Assembly: GCF_003048405.1 (NCBI RefSeq)
Contig: NZ_PIQS01000005.1
Location: forward strand, 61,745-125,744
Direction of reading: 5' to 3'
Source: Campylobacter concisus
GTDB taxonomy: Bacteria; Campylobacterota; Campylobacteria; Campylobacterales; Campylobacteraceae
Length of the DNA stretch: 64,000 bases
Shown: positions 10,773 through 20,043 of the stretch, one piece after another
How positions within the stretch are numbered: the first letter of the stretch is position 1
How the letters are laid out: each line of letters starts with the position of its first letter
Translations under genes and position numbers: made by a program
Notes under the pieces: generated by a model
Seen by the model: the letters and a program-made list of their open reading frames with translations, nothing else
The model's database searches: none
What the model was told of the DNA's origin: nothing

Positions 10773-12842
10773 TCATAATTTCTTTAGTATGTCAACTTCA
10801 TAACTACTTAAATCTATTTTTTCAAAATTCTTTTTCACATATTCAATAATATTGTTATTGGGCATATCTTTAAACTTTTTTAACGTGGAGGCGGGAACTC
10901 CAAAATCTAAAAGTATACTTAACTTATTATCCACCCCTTCATGTTCCAGAATAGAAATAAATGCAGAATAATTAGCGGCTTGTTTGCCATTGAGATAATT
11001 TACAATACTTTCTAATACACTAAGCCTTTTAGGTATTTCGAATTTGGCTTGATTTCTGATAAAACCAAATACTTTTGAAACCGATAAGTTAATGATACTC
11101 TCTTCATTCTTACCTCGATTGGCATCTAGCGTATGCTGATACTTAATCTCATTACTTATAATAGAGTGCAAATTTCCACTCTGGATTATTTGATGGCATT
11201 TTTGAGCTAAGAATTTATAACTATCTCCCTTATTGCCTTCCAATAAATAATCTACCACATATAATGTACGAGATAATGTTTTATAAGTAGGAACTGGTGC
11301 ATCCCAGCTCAATTGATTCAATATCTTTTTTCTACCCTTTAAGCAATTATAAAGGTGCTTTTGCTTTTCAATACTATAATAGTTCGATTTAAAAATTTGC
11401 AATAAATCTGCAGGTAAATCTTTAATTAATTCTTCATATATTCTTCTCTTTTGGTCTTTTATATCTTCATTATTTAGATTAATTAAAATTTCACTCTGCA
11501 GACTATCATCTTGAGTAACTATGGGCACATCTATATTTTCCATCTCTTGCCTTGGAGGATCATCAAAACAATATACTTTTCCAGTATAGTATTTCATCAT
11601 TCTTCCGGCACGCCCCTTGATATTATTAAAATCAAAATAAGTCAGCTTGCTTGTGCCTTTGCGCATATCATATATGATAATGTTTTTTGCGACAGTGTTT
11701 ACACCCTCTATTAATGAGGTAGTTGCAAATAATATATTTATTTTATTGTTATTAAAATAGTCGAGTTGAGCATTAACAATATGCCTAGGATATTGACCGT
11801 TATGTAAACCTATACCTTTTTGTAAGTATTTTTTTAAATTCCATTTTACGGAAACGTTTTCATCAATCCATTCAAAAATTGGGAAAGTATTTTCTGTGCC
11901 TTTTTTATTATCTCTAATAAATTCATTTGACAATTCTTCTGCTTGAGCAGGGGATTTAACATAAACTATAGTAGGCTCACTTAAACTATTTAATAGCTCA
12001 AACAGCTTCATTTTCCTTTCTTCCTTGGAACTACAGCTTATTTTTTCCAATTCTTGTCTTACTAATGAATACTCCGTTTTAAAGAAATTTAGACTATATT
12101 TTTTAATAAAATCATTATCAACGTTATCTACCGATGGAGTCAATAATATTAATTGCGGATTTCTAAACATTACTTTGTAAAATGCAATGTTTAATTGGCT
12201 GACTCTATCGTCGTGTTTATGGTTTGATATTTTATAAAATTCATCAACTATAAATAAATCTATATTGTTAATTTTGGGTAAAATATCTAAAACTCGCTCA
12301 CTGGTTAAAATAAACAAGTTGTTTGTTTCATTTATATCCTGGCTTGTATTAACCACGATATTATAAAAATCTTGATAATTTTGGAGCTTTTTTCTAGTTT
12401 CATCAATTAGTGCCAATGTCGGCTGAATAATTAATATATTGCTATATTTTTTTCTTGCTACAAATTCTTGTATTAGTAAGCTTTTACCAAAACTAGTAGG
12501 TGCGGAGATAAGTAAATTTTGTCTATTTGAGATTTTTTCCTCTAATACCTTCTGCCAGTAGTGAAACGCTACTCTATTATTTTCAAAATCGCTTATAAAT
12601 TTAGATTTGTGGTACTCGCACCTAACTAATGCAGCAGTATTAAGCAATTCATTTTTATCTTTTAAATATGGATAAAAACCAAAACTTTCAATTAAATCAA
12701 TAAAAACAGGTCTTATATTTTCATTAACGTACTTCCAGTTTTCTAAGACCAAGATCAGGCTATCCATATCTTCATTGTCCGAAATTTCTTTGGCTATTTT
12801 AAAACTCTTATTTAAATCTGACAAATCTAAAATTTCAAACAT
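10773..12842 (-). CDS. hamB: HamB-type SF2 helicase of a Hachiman defence system
   Basis: A 689-residue superfamily 2 helicase. Visible motifs: Walker A SAPTSFGKS (113-121), DExx box VDEF (199-202), motif III-like LLTPS (233-237), motif V FATTSLIEGVN (372-382) and motif VI NIKGRAGRM (407-415). The GxGLHNGQYPR motif (345-353) is typical of Ski2-like helicases. HamB proteins are known to work with HamA: the helicase senses DNA and holds the nuclease in check until activation. The ATG overlaps the hamA stop (TAATG). The A+T content is higher than in neighbouring guaA, which fits acquisition by transfer. Confidence 0.88.
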   Translation of the reverse strand: MFEILDLSDLNKSFKIAKEISDNEDMDSLILVLENWKYVNENIRPVFIDLIESFGFYPYLKDKNELLNTAALVRCEYHKSKFISDFENNRVAFHYWQKVLEEKISNRQNLLISAPTSFGKSLLIQEFVARKKYSNILIIQPTLALIDETRKKLQNYQDFYNIVVNTSQDINETNNLFILTSERVLDILPKINNIDLFIVDEFYKISNHKHDDRVSQLNIAFYKVMFRNPQLILLTPSVDNVDNDFIKKYSLNFFKTEYSLVRQELEKISCSSKEERKMKLFELLNSLSEPTIVYVKSPAQAEELSNEFIRDNKKGTENTFPIFEWIDENVSVKWNLKKYLQKGIGLHNGQYPRHIVNAQLDYFNNNKINILFATTSLIEGVNTVAKNIIIYDMRKGTSKLTYFDFNNIKGRAGRMMKYYTGKVYCFDDPPRQEMENIDVPIVTQDDSLQSEILINLNNEDIKDQKRRIYEELIKDLPADLLQIFKSNYYSIEKQKHLYNCLKGRKKILNQLSWDAPVPTYKTLSRTLYVVDYLLEGNKGDSYKFLAQKCHQIIQSGNLHSIISNEIKYQHTLDANRGKNEESIINLSVSKVFGFIRNQAKFEIPKRLSVLESIVNYLNGKQAANYSAFISILEHEGVDNKLSILLDFGVPASTLKKFKDMPNNNIIEYVKKNFEKIDLSSYEVDILKKL

Positions 12843-13765
12843 TAATTCTGCTCTTTTTTTAATTTTTCGTGTAGCTGCTTTACTAGCCCAAATTTACTTT
12901 CTACCGGAAATAAAAATAAATTTATTTTAAGTCTATCTCTATTGCCAAAATCTTTAATTTTTTGATCAAATTTTTTTCTAGTATCTTTTGCAAATTTCTC
13001 CAATATATCTTTAAAATCGTTATGCGTATTTCCTGAATCGTTAAATTTAAAATTGTCTAAAATTTTACTATCAAATAGTGCAAAAAAGCAAGCATTTATA
13101 TTTGATAGTCTTTGTATAAAAGTACTAGATTTAATTAATTCTCTTATTTCATCACTCACTTCTTTATCATCATAATAATCGCTTAATCTATTATTGATGA
13201 TTGCAAATTCAGAATCAAAAAAATTAACATTAAAATGCTCAAATAAATCATTAGCCAGATCCTGTAATGCATTTGATAGGCTTTTATAAAATTTACTCTC
13301 ACCTAACCAGAGTTCATTCTTCTCTTTGTCATAATGAACCGCATCAAAACCATGAACCATTCCGTTTGGACTATCTTTAAAATATATTTTGGATATAAGT
13401 TGTGGTTTATTAAATTGTCTTTCCAGTAAATAATATAGTATAAGCTCTCCAAATTCGCCACGCTTTAAATATCTATCTTCTGCATCCTTATCTGCCGATA
13501 TGAAATATTCGTTAGCTTCTTTAATCTCTTTAACTTTATAAAGCAACTCCATGCCGTCCCTAGTAGCTTTTCTAGGACCAAATTCCGATGAAATCTCTAA
13601 AGCTCTTTTTTTACCAAGTGCAAAGAATGGAATTTCATTAAAAATTTCCTCATTCCACTCATCTATTTTTTGATATACCCGTCCTTCATCGTTTATATCA
13701 AAAACAATATGAAAGCAATACGTTTGAATGCTTTCATACTCATACTTATTTGTTAAATAGTTCAA
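12842..13765 (-). CDS. hamA: HamA-type nuclease (DUF1837) of a Hachiman defence system
   Basis: A 307-residue DUF1837 protein. It shows a PD-(D/E)xK nuclease core: RGEFGE (102-107), D141 in HGFDAVH, and E156/K158 in GESKFY (155-160). Published work on Hachiman shows that HamA degrades DNA when released by HamB. The start is TTG at 13765, 20 bases after the guaA stop, with only a weak AGG upstream; no in-frame ATG is available before residue 72. Position behind guaA on the same strand suggests read-through expression, unless a promoter lies within guaA. Confidence 0.87.
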   Translation of the reverse strand: MNYLTNKYEYESIQTYCFHIVFDINDEGRVYQKIDEWNEEIFNEIPFFALGKKRALEISSEFGPRKATRDGMELLYKVKEIKEANEYFISADKDAEDRYLKRGEFGELILYYLLERQFNKPQLISKIYFKDSPNGMVHGFDAVHYDKEKNELWLGESKFYKSLSNALQDLANDLFEHFNVNFFDSEFAIINNRLSDYYDDKEVSDEIRELIKSSTFIQRLSNINACFFALFDSKILDNFKFNDSGNTHNDFKDILEKFAKDTRKKFDQKIKDFGNRDRLKINLFLFPVESKFGLVKQLHEKLKKEQN

Positions 13766-13785
13766 AATTTAAGCCTGACCAAATT

Positions 13786-15318
13786 TTACTCCCACTCAAT
13801 AGTTGCAGGTGGCTTGCTCGAGATGTCGTAAACTACGCGGTTGATGCCATTTACCTCGTTTATAATGCGGCGGCTTACGTTTTCTAGCAGATCGTACGGC
13901 AGGCGTGAGAAGCTTGCAGTCATGCCATCGCTCGCATCGACCACACGCACGCAAACAGCGTTTTCATAAGTGCGGTTATCACCCATAACACCAACAGAAT
14001 TTACATTTAAAAGTACGCAGAACGCCTGCCAAGTTTTGTTATACCAGCCAGTGCTCTTTAGCTCATCACGCAAGATCACATCAGCTTTACGAAGTAGTTC
14101 TAAGCTTGGCTTATTTACCTCACCCATTATGCGAATAGCAAGGCCCGGTCCTGGGAAAGGATGGCGAAAGACTAGATCTCGGCTTAGTCCAAGCTCAAGG
14201 CCTAGCTTTCTAACCTCATCTTTAAAAATTTCTCTTAGTGGCTCTATTAGCTCAAATGTCATCCAATCAGGCAAGCCTCCAACGTTGTGGTGGCTCTTTA
14301 TCGTCTTGCTTGAGCCAACGACTGAGCTTTCGATGATATCAGTATAAAGAGTGCCTTGAGCTAAAAATTTCACATCGCCATGTTTTTTAGCCTCTTTTTC
14401 AAAAATTTCTATAAAGGTCTCACCTATGATCTTGCGTTTTTTCTCAGGATCTATCACGCCAGCTAAGCGGCCAAGGAAGATCTCGCTCGCGTCTATGCTA
14501 ACTAGCTCAACACCAAGCTTTGTTCTAAATGTAGCTTCAACCTGCTCTCTTTCGTTTGTTCTAAGAAGTCCGTTATCAACAAAGACAAGGATCAAATTTT
14601 CAGGCACAGCAGCCGCTAAAAGTGCCGCAGTCACGGAGCTGTCCACACCACCGCTAACTGCACAAAGTACCTTGTGAGTGCCTACTGTTTTTCTTATCTC
14701 TTCTATCTTATTTTTAGCGAAGCTTCCCATATTCCATGTGCTCTCGCAGCCGCAGATATATTTAGCAAAATTCTTTAAAATTTGTGTGCCATACTCGCTG
14801 TGTTGTACCTCTGCGTGAAACTGGATCGCATAAAATTTTCGTTTATCATCGCCAAAAGCACAATAAGGCGAATTTTCACTAATAGCGATCACTTCAAAGC
14901 CCTCTGGCAAGTCCTTTACATAGTCACTATGACTCATCCATACGATTTGTTTTGAAGGTGTATCTTTAAATAGCTCATGCTCTTTAATAACATTAAGCTC
15001 AGCCTTGCCATACTCTTTTTGATCAGCTGCTAAAACCTCAGCCCCATGCGTGTGAGCAAGCAGTTGCATACCGTAGCAAACGCCAAGTATAGGAATGTTT
15101 AACTCAAAGACGCCGTTATCGCAAAAATAAGCATCTTTAGCATAAACACTAGCTGGACCGCCACTTAAAATGATACCCTTTGGCTCTTTCGCCTTTATCT
15201 CACTAAGCTTTGCATTAAATGGCAAAATTTCAGTGTAGACGCCCTCTTCTCTTAGCCTTCTAGCTATTAGCTGAGTGTATTGCGAACCAAAATCCAAAAC
15301 TATAATCGTATTGTTCAT
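13786..15318 (-). CDS. guaA: GMP synthase (glutamine-hydrolysing)
   Basis: Converts XMP to GMP with glutamine as amino donor. The 510-residue protein has the class I glutamine amidotransferase domain first (nucleophile Cys in [13 protein letters not shown], His and Glu in FHAEV), then the ATP-pyrophosphatase domain with the P-loop [10 protein letters not shown] (about 219-228) and the dimerisation domain ending in KPPATIEWE. It lies ten bases after nhaD on the same strand. All key residues are present. Confidence 0.97.
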   Translation of the reverse strand: MNNTIIVLDFGSQYTQLIARRLREEGVYTEILPFNAKLSEIKAKEPKGIILSGGPASVYAKDAYFCDNGVFELNIPILGVCYGMQLLAHTHGAEVLAADQKEYGKAELNVIKEHELFKDTPSKQIVWMSHSDYVKDLPEGFEVIAISENSPYCAFGDDKRKFYAIQFHAEVQHSEYGTQILKNFAKYICGCESTWNMGSFAKNKIEEIRKTVGTHKVLCAVSGGVDSSVTAALLAAAVPENLILVFVDNGLLRTNEREQVEATFRTKLGVELVSIDASEIFLGRLAGVIDPEKKRKIIGETFIEIFEKEAKKHGDVKFLAQGTLYTDIIESSVVGSSKTIKSHHNVGGLPDWMTFELIEPLREIFKDEVRKLGLELGLSRDLVFRHPFPGPGLAIRIMGEVNKPSLELLRKADVILRDELKSTGWYNKTWQAFCVLLNVNSVGVMGDNRTYENAVCVRVVDASDGMTASFSRLPYDLLENVSRRIINEVNGINRVVYDISSKPPATIEWE

Positions 15319-15328
15319 TTATAACCTT

Positions 15329-16717
15329 TTAAAAATAGATATGAAAAATTTCAAACTGCACATACCAAACAATGATCGATACGATATATCCTAGAACCAC
15401 CATCCAAGCGTATTTCATATGTGCACCAAAGGTATAAATTCCTTTTAATTTACCCATTACTCCAACACCAGCTGCTGAACCAAAGCTGATCATCGAACCG
15501 CCGATACCAGCAGTTAGTGTCACTAGTAGCCACTGACTCATTGCCTCGCCTGCATCAGCTCCCATTGCTGGATTTGCTTTCAAAACAGCTGACATAACAG
15601 GGACATTATCAACGATCGCTGAAAGGAATCCAACGCCGATATTTACAGCAGTTGAGCCAAATTTATAATAAAGTGATACAGCGTAATTTAAAAATCCAGC
15701 AAAATGAAGAGCGCCAACTGCAGCTAAAATTCCAAAGAAGAAAAATAGTGTGTTGTTTTCGATCTTTGACATATAGTGAAATACATGCATTGGCTCTTCA
15801 TTTTTGTGAGCTTTTTTGAAATAGTAAGTATAAAGACTAAGTAGTGAAAAGCCAAACATCATGCCCCACATCGCTGGCAAGTGGAAAAGCTGATGCATCA
15901 TAACTGCACAAAAGATAGTAAATGCGCCTATAAAAATAACCGCTTTACCGCCTTTTTTCATAACCACTTTTGGCTCATTTGCCACATCAAAATGTGGTGC
16001 AGTACTTGGCACTACACGAGAAAGTAAAAATGCCGTTACAAACCAACCTATGATAGATGCTGGGAAAAGTGCGAAAAAATCGACAAACGGCGCTTTTCCA
16101 GCAGCCCAAGCCATAAGCGTAGTGATATCGCCAAATGGACTCCATGCTCCACCTGCGTTTGCTGCAACGACAATGTTTATTGCGCCAGCCACTAGAAAAT
16201 TTGTATTATTTCTATCTATTGTTAGAAGAACGGTTGAAAGAATAAGCGCTGTTGTTAGGTTATCAGCCACTGGGCTTATGAAAAATGCCAAAACACCAGT
16301 TAGCCAAAATAGTTTTCTATAAGTATAGCCTTTTGATACGAGATTATATTTAAGTGCGTTAAATACGTCTCTTTCTATAAGTGCTTCGATAAAAGTCATC
16401 GCTACCATCAAGAAAAATACGATCTGAGCGATCTCTAAAATCAGGTGATTTACCTCATGTTCAAGCGAATGCACATCCATGCCATTTATAAGCATATAAA
16501 CACCGATAAGTAGAAACATAAATGTACCGATAAAAATAGCAGGTTTTGCTTTGTCGATATGGAAATTTTCTTCTGCTGCTATGAAAAAATATCCAACAAC
16601 AAAAATTATAAGCGATAAAATTCCTGCCCATGTAGTAGTTAAGTCAATAGCTGCGGTTTCTCCATCAGCACCAAAAGCCATCGCGAAAAATAAGCCTAGA
16701 AGTCCAAAAAACCTCAT
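15329..16717 (-). CDS. nhaD: Sodium/proton antiporter NhaD
   Basis: A 462-residue inner-membrane antiporter with ten or more membrane segments. It begins with a signal-like segment (MRFFGLLGLFFAMAFGADG), as is common for NhaD. Conserved family stretches include ISPVADNLTTALILSTVL, ANAGGAWSPFGDITTLMAW and SAIVDNVPVMSAVL; their Asp, Asn and Thr residues line the ion path. It is followed closely by guaA. The start has AAGGAGAG directly upstream. Confidence 0.92.
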   Translation of the reverse strand: MRFFGLLGLFFAMAFGADGETAAIDLTTTWAGILSLIIFVVGYFFIAAEENFHIDKAKPAIFIGTFMFLLIGVYMLINGMDVHSLEHEVNHLILEIAQIVFFLMVAMTFIEALIERDVFNALKYNLVSKGYTYRKLFWLTGVLAFFISPVADNLTTALILSTVLLTIDRNNTNFLVAGAINIVVAANAGGAWSPFGDITTLMAWAAGKAPFVDFFALFPASIIGWFVTAFLLSRVVPSTAPHFDVANEPKVVMKKGGKAVIFIGAFTIFCAVMMHQLFHLPAMWGMMFGFSLLSLYTYYFKKAHKNEEPMHVFHYMSKIENNTLFFFFGILAAVGALHFAGFLNYAVSLYYKFGSTAVNIGVGFLSAIVDNVPVMSAVLKANPAMGADAGEAMSQWLLVTLTAGIGGSMISFGSAAGVGVMGKLKGIYTFGAHMKYAWMVVLGYIVSIIVWYVQFEIFHIYF

Positions 16718-16832
16718 TATACTCTCCTTGTAGAATAAAAAATCTTGGTATATTACTTAAATGAGCCTAAAAATTAGGTTAGTTAAAATTATTAAGCTTA
16801 CATTACATTTTTATTTAAATAAGAAAATTTTA

Positions 16833-17000
16833 CTAGATTTTGTTTATCTTGTCAGTTTTCTTTTCTTTTACTGGAGCATTTCCATAAAATGGATCATCTT
16901 TATAGCCACAACCGCTAAATGCAAAAAGAGTAAAAATTAAAATAAAAAATGATAAGATAAGCCCATGAAAAACGCTAAATTTTTGATAAATACTATTCAT
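16833..17000 (-). CDS. Small lipoprotein, 55 residues
   Basis: A short gene, starting with ATG at 17000 and an AAAGGA site seven bases upstream. The product has a charged start, a long hydrophobic stretch (GLILSFFILIFTLFAFSG) and a lipobox FSGC, so Cys31 should be lipidated. The mature part is only about 25 residues (CGYKDDPFYGNAPVKEKKT). This recalls small LptM/YifL-like lipoproteins (CGxKxP...), but the likeness is weak. Its first 36 bases overlap the start of the gene on the opposite strand. It is 115 bases upstream of nhaD. Confidence 0.68.
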   Translation of the reverse strand: MNSIYQKFSVFHGLILSFFILIFTLFAFSGCGYKDDPFYGNAPVKEKKTDKINKI

Positions 17001-17480
17001 GAAAATCCTTTGTATAAAGAAAAATTAAGCATGGCAAATGAGTGCCAACAGCTTTTAGAGCTTATGGGGAAAGCAAAACGATTTTATATAGCTTTTTGCT
17101 ACGTTAGAGAAGGTGTTTTGACCTTTGTTCTTACTCATCCCACCGGGCTTTTAGAGCTTAGGCGTGATAGTAGTATAAATGATATAAAAAGGTTATTAAA
17201 AACCTTTTGCAATTTTAATAAAAATAGCGTTTTTAACAGCATTCTTACTCCAAAGCCTCTTAACGAAATCAACTATACAAAGAACAAAAAAGAAGAAAAT
17301 ATAAGATTTGTCGTGAGCAAATTTTTAAAATTTTTTAATCAAAAAGAGCAAAGTACCATCTTTTATGCGCCAGTTAGTAAAGGCGAGTTTAAAAATTTAG
17401 CAAAAGACGAGCAAATACACCAAAAATTTGAAGAGCTAAGAGAAATTTTGCTCAACAAAAATGAGCAGGCAAGATGCTAA
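16965..17480 (+). CDS. DUF721/DciA-like protein
   Basis: A 171-residue soluble protein. The part from about residue 25 to 90 (MANECQQLLELMGKAKRFYI, then LTFVLTHPTGLLELRRD, then INDIKRLLKTF) has the helix-then-beta pattern of DUF721 proteins, a family that includes the helicase loader DciA. The match is weak and by eye only. A later ATG at 17031 is possible, but the first start keeps the N-terminal helix. It overlaps uvrC by seven bases, so the two are coupled. In C. jejuni, as I recall, a similar small gene precedes uvrC. Confidence 0.6.
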   Translation: MKNAKFLINTIHENPLYKEKLSMANECQQLLELMGKAKRFYIAFCYVREGVLTFVLTHPTGLLELRRDSSINDIKRLLKTFCNFNKNSVFNSILTPKPLNEINYTKNKKEENIRFVVSKFLKFFNQKEQSTIFYAPVSKGEFKNLAKDEQIHQKFEELREILLNKNEQARC

Positions 17481-19291
17481 TAGACGAGATAAGAACGCTT
17501 CCAAACGAGCCTGGCGTATACCAGTATTTTGACGCGCAAAATAGACTCTTATACGTTGGCAAGGCCAAAATTTTAAAAAATAGGGTCAAAAGCTACTTTA
17601 AATTTACCCCAAGCCTAGCTCCGGCTGAAAAACTAAGCCCTAGAATTTCAAAGATGATAAGCGAGGCGGTGCATCTTGAATACATCGTCACGCCAAGCGA
17701 AGCAGACGCTCTAATACTTGAAAATTCTTTCATCAAGCAGCTTAAGCCAAAATACAACATCTTGCTTCGTGACGACAAGACCTACCCTTATATTTTTATA
17801 AATTTAAATGATGATTTTCCAAGATTTGAGATCACTAGAAAGGTGGTAAAAGGCTCGAATATCCGCTATTTTGGGCCATATTTTAGTGGAGCTAGCGAGC
17901 TGCTTGAGGCACTTTATCTAAATTTCAACCTCGTTCAGAAAAAATCCTGCATCAAAAGCAAAAAAGCCTGCCTTTTTTATCAGCTAAAACGCTGCTATGC
18001 CCCGTGTGAAGGCAAAATTTCAAAAGAAAACTACGCTAAGATCGTAAACGAAGCTATCGCGGCCTTACAAAATCCAAATTTACTCATCGCTCGCCTTGAA
18101 GAGCTCATGCTAAACTACGCCAAGGCCGAAGACTACGAGCAAGCAGCCGCGACTAGAGATAAGATGCAAACGCTTAAAAATATGCAAACAAAGGTCGAGG
18201 TCGATCTTGCCAAGCTTGAGGACTTTGAGGCATACTCGGTCGCTTGCGTGCACGATATGATCTGTGCGGTGAGATTTAGCGTGCAAAGTGGCAAGATAAC
18301 TGGAGTAAAAACTGACATCGCGCAGGCTAAAAATGCTCAAAAAGATGAGATAAACGAGGCCTATAAGCAGGCTATTTTAAAAAGCTTCATAGCTGAACAA
18401 CCGATAATTAGCACCAAAATTTATGTGCATGAGAGCTTTGAAGATAGTGAGCTGGTGGAGGAAATTTTAAACGAGAGATTTGGACGTAAATTTAGCATCA
18501 CATGCCCAAAAATAGGCGATAAGCGTAAAATTTGTGAGATCGCTACCAAAAACGCTGAAGTTAGCATCGAAAAATATCTAAAAACGCACGATAACGTGCT
18601 ATTAAACGAGATAAAAGAGTACTTTGACCTAGCTCACACGCCTTACGTGGTCGAGGCTTACGACAACTCACACCTTTTTGGCGAGGCAAGTGTCGGAGCG
18701 ATGGTGCGCTATGAGCATGGCGAGTGGGCAAAGCAAAACTACCGCCATATGCACCTAAGCTCTAAAAACGACTACGATCAGATGAAAGAGAGTTTGACAG
18801 CCAGAGCACTTAGGTTTGACAAGCTTAGCCCGCCTGATCTTTGGGTTATTGATGGGGGCGAAGTGCTTTTAAACTTAGCCTGCGAAATTTTAGCAAGCAG
18901 TGGCGCAAACGTCGATGTAATCGCTATCTCAAAAGAAAAAATAGACGCCAAAGCTCACCGCGCAAAGGGCGAGGCAAAGGATAAAATTTACACAAAAAAT
19001 GGCAGCTTTAGCCTAAGCACGAGCGATAAAAAGCTTCAGTTTTTCCAAAAAATGCGTGACGAAAGCCATAGATTTGTCATCAGCTTTCACAGAAAAACAA
19101 GGCAGAAAAATGATATGCAAAGATCAATTCTAAAGCAAGCTGGCGTATCTGAAGGAAGTATCGCGAAATTAATCAGCTTTTACGGAAGTTTTGATAAAAT
19201 CAACGAAGCGAATTTAGACGAAGTGGCAAAAATAACAAACAAAAGCGTAGCAGAAAAGCTTGCAGTGCTCAAAGAAGGAAATTTGAAGTGA
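17474..19291 (+). CDS. uvrC: Excinuclease ABC subunit C
   Basis: The dual-incision nuclease of nucleotide excision repair. At 605 residues it shows the GIY-YIG domain at the N-terminus (EPGVYQYFDAQNRLLYVGKAK), a UVR UvrB-binding helix (EDYEQAAATRDKMQTL, about 215-230), the RNase H-like C-terminal nuclease (VVEAYDNSHLFGEASVGAMV with the catalytic Asp, and VIDGG) and terminal helix-hairpin-helix motifs. It is followed without a gap by the PAS/HPt-like gene (GTGA overlap). Confidence 0.97.
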   Translation: MLIDEIRTLPNEPGVYQYFDAQNRLLYVGKAKILKNRVKSYFKFTPSLAPAEKLSPRISKMISEAVHLEYIVTPSEADALILENSFIKQLKPKYNILLRDDKTYPYIFINLNDDFPRFEITRKVVKGSNIRYFGPYFSGASELLEALYLNFNLVQKKSCIKSKKACLFYQLKRCYAPCEGKISKENYAKIVNEAIAALQNPNLLIARLEELMLNYAKAEDYEQAAATRDKMQTLKNMQTKVEVDLAKLEDFEAYSVACVHDMICAVRFSVQSGKITGVKTDIAQAKNAQKDEINEAYKQAILKSFIAEQPIISTKIYVHESFEDSELVEEILNERFGRKFSITCPKIGDKRKICEIATKNAEVSIEKYLKTHDNVLLNEIKEYFDLAHTPYVVEAYDNSHLFGEASVGAMVRYEHGEWAKQNYRHMHLSSKNDYDQMKESLTARALRFDKLSPPDLWVIDGGEVLLNLACEILASSGANVDVIAISKEKIDAKAHRAKGEAKDKIYTKNGSFSLSTSDKKLQFFQKMRDESHRFVISFHRKTRQKNDMQRSILKQAGVSEGSIAKLISFYGSFDKINEANLDEVAKITNKSVAEKLAVLKEGNLK

Positions 19292-20043
19292 TAATATATG
19301 ATGAAAATTTAAAAATATCTGCGATAACGCAAGATTCACTTGAGCTATTGGGTTTTGATAGTTTAGATGACTTTTTGTTGCGATACAAAGATATAAGCGA
19401 GCTAGTCATAACAAGCCAAGAAAGTACAAACTACAGCTTCTTAGAATTTTTACAAAATACAAAAGACAACAGCGCTAGAGTAAATTTAAAAAGAAAAGAT
19501 GGTGGTGCTATCTTACTAGAAGCGAGATTGCAAAATGCCATTTTAAAAAATGGTGAAAAATTTTTTATCGTGCTTTTAGAGAAGCAAGACATAATAAACA
19601 ACCAAAATCTAATAGCAGCAGTAAAAGTAAAACCTACATTAAGACTGCCTGTTTTTAAACTAAACGCATGGTATCTTTTTGACACACAGACACAATCACT
19701 TATCGATGATTCCTGGTTTGAAACATCGCTTAAAATACTAAATTTAAATAAAAAAGATTTTGCATCCTACTTAAATATCTTTTTGCATAACGCAAGAGAA
19801 ATTCTTATCCAGATCCAATCAGCCATAATCGCAAAAGACGAGATAATGCTCAAAAAATACGTAGATGAGATAAGGGAAGCTGCATTAAATTTAAAGCTTA
19901 ATAACCTTGCAAATGAGCTTAACGCTTTTTTAGATAACAATCAAAATGGAAAAATGAAAGAGATGTCTCTTTTTACCAAAAGACTAATTGAGATAGAAAA
20001 TATCGTCAAAAAATATAGCAAAAAGAGTATCCATGAAAAATAA
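19288..20043 (+). CDS. PAS and HPt-like protein with a degenerate phosphotransfer site
   Basis: A 251-residue protein starting with GTG at 19288, with AAGGA ten bases upstream; the GTG overlaps the uvrC stop. Residues about 5-100 resemble a PAS domain (DENLKISAITQDSLELLGFDS, then RKDGGAILLEARLQNA, then FFIVLLE). Residues about 160-215 resemble an HPt helical bundle. Aligned with the HPt signature AHxLKGAALNL, the segment VDEIREAALNL (192-202) has Asp193 instead of the phosphoacceptor His. If so, it cannot carry a phosphoryl group in the usual way. It overlaps the next gene by 11 bases. I do not recognise a named homologue. Confidence 0.6.
   Translation: MIIYDENLKISAITQDSLELLGFDSLDDFLLRYKDISELVITSQESTNYSFLEFLQNTKDNSARVNLKRKDGGAILLEARLQNAILKNGEKFFIVLLEKQDIINNQNLIAAVKVKPTLRLPVFKLNAWYLFDTQTQSLIDDSWFETSLKILNLNKKDFASYLNIFLHNAREILIQIQSAIIAKDEIMLKKYVDEIREAALNLKLNNLANELNAFLDNNQNGKMKEMSLFTKRLIEIENIVKKYSKKSIHEK

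Noticed and set aside
10773..13765. Hypothesis that the helicase pair is a restriction-modification or Zorya system
   Set aside because: No methyltransferase or membrane motor genes are adjacent, and the DUF1837 nuclease motifs match HamA.
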